Origin: Clavelina lepadiformis
Lineage: Eukaryota > Chordata > Ascidiacea > Aplousobranchia > Clavelinidae
DNA length: 64,000 nucleotides
Assembly: GCF_947623445.1 (NCBI RefSeq)
Contig: NC_135242.1
Coordinates: forward strand, 6,386,001 to 6,450,000
Direction of reading: 5' to 3'
Shown: positions 17,214 through 32,200 of the stretch, one piece after another
Position numbering within the stretch: the stretch's first letter is position 1
Layout of the letters: every line of letters begins with the position of its first letter
The notes under the pieces: model-generated
What the model was told of the DNA's origin: nothing
The model's database searches: none
The model's input: only the letters and a program-made list of their open reading frames with translations
Made by a program: the position numbers and the translations under genes

Positions 17214-20200
17214 TCAGAATATATCTGGGCATTTCGTCCAATCGCGTGTGTGGTAACCGCCGTTGTAAAGCCATTCCTGACTCTTCGTGTGAGGGCTTTG
17301 GACTTTATGGAACCATCTGTTGGCAAACATAAGTACACGGTTGTTATCGCAGGCATGGGTAGCATGAGCGTTACGTCATCAATGACGCAATAACATACCT
17401 TGGGGTCCATTCCTTTTTCTTCTTGTTACGCAGTTTCCGAGCCGTCCTTTGCTTTTCTTCTAAGCGATGCTTTTCTTCACTAGCACCATCTGCCGGACAA
17501 AAAATCACAATGAAACTTGAGCGTGGGAGCTAAATGACAATGAGGGATCGACAAACTCATTTAATCTCTCTCATCAATCTCTTACCTATCTCTCCATTCT
17601 CGAGAGCTCTGATATCAGGTCGTAACCTGCAGTCAGTCGGTGCAAGATCATAACTTTTGACCTCTTCCTGATTTAACGACATCGCGAACTCGGTCATATT
17701 ATACATCTGAAAAATTCGAAAAAGTCTGTAACAATTTAGAAAACGTAACAATGACAATCAGTAAAATACACGCATAACGGCAAAGACTTCGGTTCGATGT
17801 AGTCGTAGAAAGCTGGTCAATATCATTACCTCGGTAGAAATTTTGGGTCTCGCCCGTACGCTCCACAGTGACTTGCAATAACCTTCAGCCCCTAACGTTG
17901 TGAGAATATCCATGATCTCATCATCGCTGGAAGTGCTCTGTGACTTGGTTCGGGACTTTCCTTTGTGCGACGATCCTGGAGCCCCCGTAGTCATGGCGAC
18001 GTACCTCTGGTGTGTATCCATGTCTAGGGAGTAGACGTACTTGGTCCAGTCGCCTTCCAAGACTCGCACTTTTTCTTTGCTGTTGATTTAATTGTAGGAG
18101 TCTTACGCTTGACGACAAAAAACTAGTTACCGCAGTACAAATAAAATGACGTCATTAAAAAGCACTTACAACTTATTTTACACATTATATCTTACGCAAC
18201 GGTTTCCAACCTTTTCAAGGTTGCCGAACCCCAAGTGGGATTAATGGATGTATGCTTATGGTTTTTTATGAGGTTTGGATTTGGCGACCGCTATGAAACT
18301 CTAAGAGACTGCGAGAAATTTTAAGACACTGCTGTAGTTGCAGAAGTACACATTTTGAGGGACTGACGGAGAATTTAAAGTGGCCGTTTCGGTTAGTCAA
18401 AACAACTTAACAAACACTGAATACGCCATTACGAATTCATGACTGTAGACAACTGGATTTTTAAGCTGTTAATTGCGTAATAAACCGCAGTGAAATTTTA
18501 CCGACCTAATAAAAAATAATTTCCGATGTTCTAGACAACATCGCTGACAAAATGGACAAGCGACAATATAACACGTGAATGCAGCCCTTGCATGTAAATT
18601 ATTCTGTGCAACATAATAATACGTATTGTTGACATATACTGATGTACTGACATGGTGTTATGATGACTGTTAACATTGACTAAGCGCAGTACAGGCCACA
18701 ACGATTGAAAAAAAATCAAATCAAGAAGAAATAAAGTCTTTTCTTATCAAGTTTTGCCCTAAATTTTTTCTGGACATTCAGAGTCCTCTAAAAACTTTCC
18801 ACGAATCCAGGGTTGGGATCACTAATCTAACAAAATAGCAATTATATAACTAAATAGTTTAATGATAAGCACCGATGTGACTAACTAACCTATCTGTAAA
18901 TATGAAACCTTCAATCTTGTTTAAGTCATTTCGGAACCAGCTGTATGGTTTAAAGGTTACCACACACCTCTCGTTTGTTCTGCAAATCAAAGCAAAAGAC
19001 ATTTAACCACTGTTCGAGCGCACGTTTGCTTTACACGACATTTTTCAATTAATTTAAGATGTTTTGTCAAGCTTACTTGTGATTTAAGATCTCCACAATT
19101 CCATGTTGTTCCATCCAAAGCTTCCCAACAACGATATTATGAACTGAACATTTAGGGTTGGTCCAGCTGTAGGTTTCATCGTGTCTGTGACATGATGAGA
19201 TAGCAGTTAATAGTCAACTGATGGTTACTAACTTGTGTTTTTTGAATGTTGGTTCAATTCGTTCTAAGCTATAAGTTTCAAATATTGTTTTAGGGACATT
19301 TTTACTTAAAGGTGGATTTTTAAGTAGAAAAAAAGTTGAATATTATTTCTATAAAGTTGAAGAAAACAAGTTTTACTAGAAAAATGAATGTAAGAAGTGA
19401 GGTTGTATAGCAAATGGAACATTGAGCTGATTATACAAATTAAAGGCAACTGCTTGACTCATATATAAAAAACAGTAGACTCATTTTAATTACACGTTTG
19501 GTTAAAACCAATAAATATGTTATTGTGATGTGTGGGTAGTAGAAAAAGCAATAATATACCGGAGAGAAAATCAGTGGACATAACGTTGAAGAAATAAACA
19601 GGCTATGAAAGATGATATTATGGCTATATCTGCTAATGTACCAGCTTGACCATTGTTTCGTTGGCAACTTACGCAGTAAGTTTGAGAACCATTGTTCCCT
19701 TGGGTTCAACTTCAACACTTTTTCCCCAGAACTTTAACTTGGGGTGCACAGACCCGTGAAATACAAATGGGTACTGTGGGTTTGTTCCATTCGCCTGAAA
19801 TGCAGATACTGGCGGGTGGTGAGAGACTTGTTCTGAGACCCAATTGAAGCCCAAGTCAGGCCTAAACAAATAATGCAAAATCAATGCCAGAACATAGCTA
19901 TTTTTAACATCATTTCTTCATGGTTAAAGCTTGGGTTAAAAATAAAGTTTGTTTTGTGTGCGGCTGAAAGCAGTAGTTGGATAATTGAGAAATGCTTAAG
20001 GTAACATGATATTACAGAGCAATCACCATATACACAACTACACAAGACGGTGAATCAAAACACTATTAGGGCCATTGCATAGGATAAAATGAGTCATGCA
20101 ACTTTATTTAATTTCCTGCTCTGATTACAAACATTTATTTATTACTTAGAGAAGGAAAAGAAACAAAATTTTTAGGCAAGCATTACAACATTAGGAGGGT

Positions 20201-23200
20201 GATACAGGATATTTACACGATGCCCAGTTCCTCAGTTTCAGACCCAAGTGTAGCCATACTGAGTTGAAGCACCGACATGTTTAAAAAAAAACTTGCACCA
20301 TCACAAGAGGAAGTTGTTTTGAACAAAATAAATTATGCCCACTAATTAGCATATACGGGCGTCTTAATAAATACAACTATCAGCTCTTGGATGTATATAA
20401 TCAACAGTAAGAATTGAAACAACAACGAATAGAACAAAGCTGAATATTTCCACCGACCCTGAATAATTACTCAAAGAGCATTACTGCTGCACCGCATTAA
20501 AGGCTGGTTGTCAAAAATGCAGTTTATTTAACATTTAGAAATTGTGACCTAACGAGATGATATCAAATTGGATCGATGCCACCAAACCACATACAAAAAA
20601 ATAAATTAAACTGCTAAGGTTCTTTCAAATATGACTTACAGACTAATGACTCGTGAACGTCTTAAACGACATGCCTGACAAATACAAAGAAACCCAACTG
20701 GATCCTATGTTATGTTTGTTTAGTGATAGAGTATACACATACAGCTTTCAGCATATCATGGCAATATATGTTAAGACATGACACGATGAACAGCTTTGCT
20801 ACCTATATAGTGCTCCTAGCAATGTAGTAAATGTAATATATTTCTCTTCTACTGTGTATAAAGTTTGTAAATAACCAAGACTGGAACAATTCATGAACAA
20901 AATCCCGGTATTACTGATGAAAATTTTTCCTATATGCTATATTATAAACAGAACTTACATAGATCCAAAAACAAATTTTCAGTACGTTTTACAAACCTTT
21001 GGTTCTCATATGTTTCACCCAGCAAAGGGTTGAAAGGCTTTCCTGTTCTTTCAAGTTGAGAAGCCAGTGCAGATACAGCAAATGCTGCCACATACTGTCA
21101 ATAAAACGCAACAAAAGTGGTAAATATTTGTCATGTACAAAATAAAATATCATCTTATTGATCTTGTAAAAAGTAAAAAATTTGCAGTTAAGTTATCAGC
21201 AACCTTCTTGTACACTTATCACAAAATTAGTTCAGTGCCATGTAAATATGCACACCAAAAAAAGGGGACACCTTAAGGTACCAAGTTACCCAAAAATATA
21301 ACTAAAGAAAATAGAAATTATCTTTATCAGGGTTATGCAGGAGTCAAGCATGAAGTGATTGCACAAATGTGTATGTGTCACAAAAAGCATATTATAAAGA
21401 AAAGAAATTCTGTTAAACTATGTGCTTTGAAAAATTACTGGTACATGGCTTTCAAAAGCTTCAACTCTGGACAAGCCCACCAGAACATATTTACACATCA
21501 GGCATAACACAGTCAGAATAACGACCATTGTCCATCACAGGTTTACAGCCACAGTCTGTTGTATACCAATGCTTTGAAAACTTTCCGCCTTAATGTCCTA
21601 TTGACAATCTTTTACAGCAAGTAAATTGGTTTTATTATTAAATTCTGTTTGAAATACAATTAAGGCAATGATTACTGAGAATGCTTTAATTCCATACAAA
21701 GTTCTGCATTAACAACATGTGTATGTGTACTTTGTGTTAATTTGTATCATGTCTTACAATCATATCAACCAACTGAACAACTGAAAGCTTTAAGTAATAA
21801 TTTCAATAAGTGTTGCTGTGCTTTATCTCACAAGCACATTACAATATTACACAAAAACAAAAGATTACTTACTTCCATACGTTTTATAGAATCTTCAGCT
21901 TTACAAGCTTCCTCAAGCAAACAGCTATACTCCATGTATTCACACAAGCGCTGTATGAAGCTAAGTGGTTCATTAAATATTACCGGCATGGTGATTTTTG
22001 AGAGTTCCTTAAATAAAGTTGTGTTAGTATCAAACATCAAGCAATACAGTAAATATGTTTAAGTGCTAGAGATAGCAAATTAGACATTTCAATTATCAAC
22101 ATCTTTAAGTTGTCCATAAAACTTATTAATATAAGGTGCCTTAAGATGCTTTGTGAATTGGGATAAAAACAGAAACTTAAAGCATAAAGCATTAATTGGA
22201 TATGCAAACACATGGTATACGACCTTACGTTGGGGATGAGGCAAATATTTGGGCAGATAAATATAAACTATGTGGCAGCAGAAGAGTGTATTAAACATAA
22301 ACTAACCTTCCCAATACATTGTCTCAGTATGTGCCAAATACTAAACTCATCCCTCGAAAACATAGGTACGGGCAAGCTAGTCCTGTAAGCTGTTGTTTCT
22401 GCTTTGTTCATTTGTCCATTTAATTCTTGAACTGGGTTTGTTGGAATTGGATCATTTAATGAGTGGTTGCTAGATTCATTGCTTGAAGTTGAAGGACGTA
22501 GAATTTGGGCATCATTGGGTGCAGATTCACTCACAGCATCATAGTCTTCTTCGACAGATTTTCCATCCAAATCTTCATCTTCATGAAGAACACAATATTA
22601 AACGAAATTAAATATGATGTGTACAAATGGATAACTTAGCATATGATATTGTTTGAAAAACATCTCACAACCAATATAATTACTGTATCATATATAAACA
22701 GACCAAAGCAATTTTGCTTTAGTATGCTCAAGTACTCATATCTGTCAGCAATAGATATACAAAATGTTTCAGTGAAGTTACACAACAAATCAATTTACTC
22801 ACTGGTATCTGAGTCGCCAGAAACAGCATCATAAAACTCATCTTCATCGCTTAAAAATCCAGCACTGGAATTTTTCGATGTACCAGAATAATGACGTGGC
22901 CTGTCACTATAGCAAGAAAACAACATACTAGCGATAAATGAAAAGATATATATTAGGGTTATGACTTAAAAAAAAATTTTTTAATTTTGTGTGTCCTGTA
23001 GTTACAAATGATGAACTTTTATGTCCTGATTTGAAAACTCACAAAAGTTAAGACTGTTTAAACAAAAGTCTCCCGCACCAAATTTTTCCAGTTTTCAATG
23101 CAATGTATATGTATATATATCGACTAATTTGAATTTGCCTGACATAATTTTAATTGTGAAGATTTGAAATTTTTTTTTTGGTAAATTGTGTGAGCAGTTA

Positions 23201-26200
23201 TAAGAGATGACAACAATGCAAAGCTAAAATTAAAATCAATTATGAAAGAGGAGAATAATTTCTGTTTACGCTTTTATGGAAAAAAGATTGGCAAACATGA
23301 ATATCAGGTAGTATGCTAGAAAAGTCCATCAAGATAAATCAAACTGGGTGTTCTAAAATTCGAAAGTGGAACAGCTCAAGATATTTTCAGCAGCCTAGAA
23401 AACCTACTAGATGAATATGATGCATGGAAAAATTTGAAAATGATCATATGTGACACAACATCTGTTAATACTGGACGGCTGAATGGCGTTGTTGTGAAAC
23501 TGCAAAATGCAAGGATCAGCAAGGGTTTTGATAAACCACAGTATATTGGTTGCCAACATCATATTCTTGATAGAGTCTTAAAGCATGTATTATAGTTCTT
23601 CAATCCAACGTCTTCAACAAAACCAACTCTCAACTACAAATTTGTAGATGATGTGGTGAAACACTACGAAAACTTGCAGCAATCCTACAAGCCAGAAATT
23701 GAGATGGAAATGGTTGAAAACCCAGGATGGAGGGATGATTTTAAGTTTCTCTTTGAGTTGTGCAGAGCATTCCGCTTCTTCAAAGAAAATGGTAGATTTC
23801 CACTAATCAAATGGCATAAATTTCCATCTCTACACAATGCTAGATGGAATTCAAGAGCCATTTATGCTATGATTGCCTACTTCCTCATCCCTAGATGGAG
23901 ATTAACTCTCGAGATATCATGCTCAGTCATTGCAAATGTGTGGCAGGAAGCCTCGTTTTCTAACAAAAGGTTTAAAGATGGAATATACCAAAGATTATTT
24001 GATGCTATCTTTGAGCTCGAATATCCTGGAGCCTTAAAGTGCCTTAAAACCCATTGGAATTTGGATAAGTCCGTTGTAGATGACCCACGGCCACGCACTA
24101 ACATAATTGCAGAAAGGGGAGTCAAATTGATGGAAGAACTTTACCAGAAGTGCAAAAAGGATAAATATTTGAACATTAAATTTGTATCAAAAATGAAGTT
24201 TTGAATTGTAAATTTTTTTTTACATTTGGACCAATGTCAAAAATTAAAGTCAGTTTGTGCGGGATATTTTTTACGATTTGAACGAAATAATTATAATTTT
24301 CTAAATTTATACCAAAATGTTCATTGATTCCTGCTACAGGCAAAAAAAAAATTTTCTAGTCATAACCCTAATATATATACTAAAATAAAAAAAAAGAAAA
24401 TAAGATGGCAATCTAGGGTTAACTTCTTTTTTTAATTCTTTTACACAAGCTTTCGCAAGCATAAGCTTGCTTCATCAGGTGTACTAAGAGATGATATATT
24501 TGCTGTGAGTCTGTTGACAATGTGAATGAAGAAAGCTGACAAACCTTCCCATATCCATATCAGCAGGTGAAGCTGGCATCGCCTTTCGTGGAGACCCTTC
24601 ACCCGTTGACCCCTGACCTTGAGTGGTAATCGTTTTTTCCAGATTGTGATGTTCAGTAGCTAAAGCCTGCAGAGCTTGCTCAAAAACTCGATTTTTCTCA
24701 CGCTCTTCGCTAAGCTGCAATTCTCGAGCCTAACATGGATTTTGCAGATTTGTTAAAAACTAGTCAACTACAACTAACTCTTAAAATGCTTTACCAATCT
24801 GTACAATATAAATAAAAACAGTTCAAAAGCAAAGTATAAAAAACCAGTGCATTTTTTCACAGGTATAGGTACAGGATGCAAACATACAACTTATCACCTC
24901 TGATATCTAGACAGCTTTTGACTTTGCAATAGTAAATGTGTGACTTGTTTCAAGACAAACAGTCCAACACCCACACATAAACAAGTCATACGGAATAGTG
25001 TTTAGTATCAACACCATTATAAATATATATGCAACAAAAAAATCATACAATTGTGGAAAGTTTCATTTCTATGTAAACTGCACGTGAGTGTTTTTGAATT
25101 AAAAAACAAATTTTATTTTAAAACTCAGCACAAAAATACTGGTACCTGCTTAAACACAAAACCTTTACAACTGGTCACTACTCACTAGACAACTACGAGA
25201 ATGGTTATGCACATAACATTGCATTTTACTTGTGCACTGTTATAAAATCATAGCCTGTGTAGTGTGTACTGACAAAAACAAATCATTTAAGGCTTTAAGC
25301 CAGTGAGCAGCTACCAATTTTACAAGTTATAAAAAGCAACTTCCTCTATCTTATTTCCTACAAAGTAGTCAATACTTATTCTCCTGAGCTAGCTAACTGT
25401 TATCAAAATTTCTGCTTAGTAATGCTGTGGATTACACCACAGCTGGTGATGAAAAATGTAACCGTTACAGCACAAATTATCACCCGGGGCATCGCAAAGC
25501 TATCAAAATATGAAACCAAACCGAAATCTGGATAAATCCTCTAAGATATGCCATAGCAACCTGTGTTGTCTAATTAAGCGCTTAGCTGAAAAGCGGCTTT
25601 GGTTACCAATGATATGTAGCTACCTTCCGTACTTCGTCATGGACACATAAAAATAACAAAAGGCGTAAGGTAGAGGTGACCTTGTGACCCCTAAAGATTA
25701 TATCATACGATACTACATTCCTAAATTAAGTGTGCTCTAGCGAACAAAATATCTTTCACGTTCTGCTGCTTTACCATTGTCAAGAAGTATCCGCCTGCAG
25801 CTAGGTGACATAATAACAGCTATAAGCTATGCTAGGCCAAGCATGAATCGTCAATATGGTGTCTAACGTCTAACGAGATTCGACATCACGCAGGCTATGA
25901 CGTGGAAAACATGTGACGAAGCCATAAATCACGTACATAAACGCACGCATATGACGCTAACGTTTTCATATGATTCCATCCCGCCTGTGACATGTAATTA
26001 TTTGTGATTTTTGCAACGTTAAAATGCCAGCTATTCGCATCTAAATGCTACAATTTAACGAATTAAATTAAATTCATCTGGAAACCGTACTAAGCCACAT
26101 ATGTACATCGCGTCTTATTAACTGATATTCTCAATTTCCCGGTGACCGTTTAGACTTTAAAGAGTTTACATGATGTCGTGCGCCTTTATATTAATTAAGA

Positions 26201-29200
26201 CTGTAACTATTTCACCAGAAAACAAATCGCACCTTCGGAGCTTTTGTTCACGGCTTCTTGTAAACTTAATTTAAATGTAATTACATAGAACCAGAAACCT
26301 TTTTTAAATCTTCCTTCTAATCTAAATCTAACTTCAGTTAAAGCCTAGATGGTTAAATAAAGCATTTTGCATACCCGTTCTTCAACCCTAACCGCCAATT
26401 TTTAACAATGGGCCGCGTGACCTACTTACGATGAGACAGTCACATCCATTAATTAATTGTATTGCATTCTTATCAGCAACTACAGGGTGCAAACTTAACC
26501 TAACGATAAACGACTGAAATTAAGAAAAACCCCTTTTATAAGAACTAATCGCGCTATATGCCGCTTTAATTGAACGGAACGTTGTAAAATGCTGCATAAA
26601 GCCACAGGCTTGGCCTACCCCGAGTAACCTTGGGCCTCGTTTTTCGAACAGGATGTAGGCAAAGCTGAAGAACGTAACCTAATCTTCACTGTTCGGAAAC
26701 ACCTAAAGAGAACCTTTGTTTACTTTCAAGACGATGCGACGGACCAAAAAACGAGTCATGTCGTTTATTTTCTATTATTAAGATGAAATGCAAACAGGCA
26801 AACACAGTAGATTAGCAATTGCTCACATCAAGGCACACTGGCACTGTTCTGGCTATTGACGTTGTTAGCACAAAAATTAGATCTATGCGACGGATTTTGA
26901 AGAGATCAAATAAACTGGTTTTGTAGCGCACTTAAATAAGAAGCAATCTTAAATTAATAATAAACTAATAATAATTATCCAAATACCTAGAAACAAAGTT
27001 TGATTAAACGTTAAAAACGGACGAAATTACGAAAAAGGTGTCCATAGTGAAAAACCTACAGCAGAGCATTCCCAATTTAAATCTGTTTATGCTGTTTATT
27101 ATATCGTTTTACACCTTGCAGCAATTATAAGCGCCTTGCTGTTAAAGAAATATGATGAAGTCTTAGCATTGAAACATGCCTACAGCAACTTTGACATCTG
27201 CGTCTGGTTTTTTGCTAAGATCTTTACGTATTCCGCCACCAAAGAAAGGAAACAGGTTTAACTGTCAATTTGGCTAAACAAACGAGGAAATGCATAAACC
27301 TAAATGACATTCTCTATTCAAATCTCTGACAGCCTATGCGAAACCTATAGTGTGGCTAACATGCTGTTCCCCGCTTACGCACGTAACCTGATATCCTTAA
27401 AATGGCACAACTGAAGGAAAAACGTCAGTCCATCGGAATTGACGAAAGGATAATCGCGCTACGCCATTTAGCGGAAAAAGTATATTATACATGGATTTTG
27501 CTGAGGAATAAATTAATTAAACTTAATGCGTGTTCAAGAAGATGAAGAGGTGTGTATGGTTACTACCTTTAAAACAGCGGAAAATCAAAACGATATGAGC
27601 ATTAACATACTTTGCAATTAAGGACGACAACAAACCATTGCATGTGCAGCCGGATCTGTTGAAATTTTATACCGTTGGATTGTTTACGTTATACTAAAAA
27701 TAGGCGACGAAAGTTTATACCGAAAGACGAAAAAGTAGCAAAGTAATATAACGACCTTTCTACATCACGAGCTGTGGTGGAATAGGTCTAAAACTTTGGT
27801 TCACCACGCTTTCAATTAAGTCCAAACAAACAAAAGTGCTACATATAAACATAAAAAGGCAAAAATAACGCCAAGTGACGCATGTTAACTAATACCTAAA
27901 TAGGGTTGGAAAAACAGTTAACATTGTTGTGAGTCACAACATAATCTGCTCATTATTTTGCACGGGATGGGATTCCCATGGACATGGGATTCCCATACGA
28001 TGGAATTGAACAGTGGTCAAGTATAATCGTATCTGAGGCGGTCACTCGAGCTTTTATCGTACGTCAACAGCCTTGGTCTTCGAGCATAGCATAGTATCAT
28101 TACATATTGCATTGCAACAAGTTCAATAAGTCAGCAGGCTTGGAGCCTTACTGCGTTGCTCAATGTTTCAACCGACCTGGCAACTAAGGAACGCAACTAC
28201 ACGAAGAAAATAAATTCCCGATTATATCAATGCAACATTAAATGAAAGTGTTTCGAATTCACAATGCGCACTTCAACTCTACATGCAGAATACTTTTTGT
28301 TCAAACACACATATACATAAACTCCTTGCGCAATTGGAACTGCAAGCATGCAAATACACGCTAGTTGCGTATGTAATATTCACTAACTCCGCTGTAAAGT
28401 CACCTTTCATGCGCAGTTTCGAATATGTCCGGTCAAGGATCGGTCAGCAAGGAAAAGGCGACATATGGGACGGTGCCGAAATAGCATCAACGGCAAAGTA
28501 GCATAATACTACTTTTATGAAGACGAAACTTATAACGCAAACCTTAAACTAAACAAGAACTCCATGTAAGTACAATGGAGCCAAACCTAACCGCTCTACG
28601 CGATCGTACAGCGTTGGGAAGCAGGCAAACCCATTGACACATAGTACATCTCACAAAACATGATAATTTCTTGCCTACGTACAAAATTTTAATTTTTTTG
28701 TATTCTCTTTAATCTACATACCTGCTCTTGCCTTTCCAGAACGGCGAGGCATTTGGAAAACGATTCGGACATTTCAGTGGACGTTGTTAAAACTTTATGA
28801 GCCTTCCCTAACACCAAAGCTGACATTCGTTGACCTTGACGTAATATAGATATAAATAAAAATATTCATGACAATTCGGAAGTCATATACAAATGTAACA
28901 TAACAGCACAAAGAGCATAAAATATACAACATAATATCCGGTAAACGATATCATAATGATATTTGCAAAGGAGTACATGGTGACATATGTTTCGGTGCGG
29001 TTTAAATTAAATTTTAGCGCTAGAACATGACGCTTCGGTACCGTTAACTCTCCAAAATACAACCATAGGTCAGTATAGTTTAGATTGATCACTTACATTC
29101 GTTTTTGGTTGCAGCGTAATCATTAGCGACGTATTTTTGAACGATTTGGGTCAATTCGTCGATGTGTGATTTCAACACTTGATGATGAACTTGCGCATTC

Positions 29201-32200
29201 TGCAAACATAATTTATCATGCAATGGATTTAATTCATCCATGACTACACTATATCTAATAATTGGGATTCAATTTTACAAAAAGTATCCATTAAACATAG
29301 TTGTATAAAAATATCATTGACAATTATAGTGGTGGTTAAGTGTCGAAGCAAGTTAATCTCAACCCAAAAAAGATTTGTCAATACATAAGTAAGTCAGTAA
29401 GTGAACAAGTATATCAGACAAAGAATTTTTAATAATAATTAAGTAGTAAAGCTCTAGACAATTATTGCCAAAAAAGTATTGCAAGTTTCGCACATAAGAT
29501 GACGACGGTGGCGGCGGTTATGACTTCAAAATATGCAATCAACAAACGTGACAGGAGTGTTTGAACATGTAGGATGGAGCTAAGGCGAGCTGATAAAGGC
29601 ATTTGAGCAGAATACGACCTCACAGGAAGATAATTAGTAGCAGATGACGTTTATTTTCAGCATTTAAAAATACAAGAAATACGTCACAGTAAATTTACCC
29701 TCACTAGTTACGCTATCGTGTCGTTACAGCAAGCACGGGTACAGCATTAGTATAATGCAGACTGCCACGACTGAACATAGTGAGCAGCAGCATGGCATCT
29801 ACCTACGTTGGCAAAAACACATTAACTGTAAGTTAGATTAGGTTTAAACCCACGCAATATTTTCCTGTTGTGTCTTTCAGAACATTTAACTTTAAACTAT
29901 ACCGGCTTTTTGGCGCCGTCAGTCATAAGAGACTTCTTTCCAGTAGTATAGGCTACTGTCTGTGCTGATGCTTAATTCACCAGCTGTCCCTCACATGGAT
30001 TTTACATCGTGTGTCACCACTGCCATTAATTACGTCATAATTAATAACAAATTTGCGACACATTTTAGAGATAAAAGCTTTAACCAGTAAATTTTATTGA
30101 AAAAATTCTTTGTCCGGAATATTTACCGAAGCTTTGCTTTGGTTTAAGGTTAATGTTGTAAGATATCATAGAAGCATCAAATGTCATTGCAATTCAATGT
30201 CACATGAAGCATTGTGCTGCGGCGTAAAATCGCATTCCTATAAATGAAGAAAATTGCTTTTTTGTTAAAAAACAAACCGCCAAAAGCTATAATTGTGTGC
30301 ATTTATATTGCTGGATTCCCTGCGTGCCGTGTGTGATGATAAGTATTCTATATCGATGGGGTGTCTTGGCCGCAATGGCCTCCCACAGAAATAAACTGTT
30401 TCTGCATGGCGTGACTATTGAGTTCTGGCTAAGACTTACAAATTTACGCGGTATATGCGAAATACACTAAGTTATTTACAAGGATAAGTTGTACAAAATA
30501 TTTCTTGACCGATTATTACAAATTAAGCACAACTTGCAGCCCTTCATCTGTACAAAAATTAGTGGGCTTCCTTTCGTCTTGTAGATAATGCCCATTGATT
30601 TGTAGGCGATCAGCTCGATACCTAACTCCTACACACTGTTATTGATCATGTACGCTACGTGCAACATAGGCTATCTACACCTTGCAGTATTTGCACGCAA
30701 TACACAATACGACAGCGACAAATCTTTCTTTACCTGAACCGCATTTTTAACGTCGACCATGGACCCGATGTTGTCATCGTCGTTATCGCTTTCTACGATC
30801 ACGTGATCTTCGACGACAAAGTGGTTGCTGTAGCGAACGTGTTCCCTGATAGCTTCAATCCATTGCTGGATGAAAATGGATCGCTTTGAAATACTATTAT
30901 TTAATTTTAAGATACATAAATAATAAATCAACAAACATCTGCTGTAAAACTAACTTGGGATGTAATCAATGGCAGGAAAGCCAACAATGCTAATAATATG
31001 TTGATTACAGGTTTAATTTGTAACCTGATAAATGGTCTTTAATTGCAAAGCTTTGCGACTAAGAAGTTTGTTTCTTTCCATTAAAGAGAGATGGTTGTTA
31101 GAGCGCATTGGGAAGTTTCAACAACAAACTCTACCAATGACGTCACGAAAAAATATCGTAATAATAAGACAACTGCCGCGTTTCACTGTACAAATCTTCC
31201 TCGCACCAACTTGCTATCTTGCACAAACGCGACAAGCAGTATCTTTTTTATAACCTTCTGCACATATTGCAATTATATTCCAGTAGGCCTCAGTTTTAGA
31301 CTTAGAGAATATTTGCAACAGCCTGTATCAGTCTAAAACAGTACTTCCTTTCGCTGTTGGCGTATTAATTGCTTTTAAAACCTTTGCAAACGAGTCAAGA
31401 CATCAATTCATGATATGAGCACGCTACGAAAATTTAAATTTTTAAATTATTCTAGCTTGCGGTTACCTATGCTTAGTGACAGGTCGTAATAAGATCTTCC
31501 TGTAGCTGACACGATTGTGTTCTACTCTATTAGACCAGCATTAACAGCGATTATTCAAAACAAAACAGAAGCGTTACGTCAATATATCAGAAACTAAATC
31601 ATGCGCAATTACGTAATTATTGCTATTACGTATTTACTACCTATGACGTCTACAACTTTATGACTCCTTTCGTGACGTCGTTTATATTGGTTATGTTTAT
31701 GGGTTTATTGTCATAACAGAACCAACTTTACCCGTAACCATTAACGGCATTAACAGTAATGGTCTCGCGAGTTTACGATCTTCCAGCGCACAGGCTTTAC
31801 TGAAAAAGTGAGGTCTGACGTAACTGTTGCTTAAATTGCAGCATAAGTAATGCAATGTCGCACATAGCAAATTTGTAAGCCGCACATACGCTAACGGTTA
31901 CCTTTAAAAGCCTCAGCGTAAAGCATGTCGGCTAACAGGGCCTTGTTCCAGGTTGTTATAGGTTCCTTGTTTAGGGTCACTCACAATATTAATTGTCTTA
32001 ATTGTACAGACACAAATACTACAATATTTGTCAGCTGCTTTACCTGGCGATGAATGAGTGGATTATTCTTCTGGTGTACCATGAGGTTGTGGTAAGAACC
32101 ATCAAAGAAACGGACTATCAGGCCATACTGATTCTCATCTCGTAACTGTATGCATGCAAATAAAGGATGGACAGAGAAAGAGTTTTGTGAAGTCAGTAAA

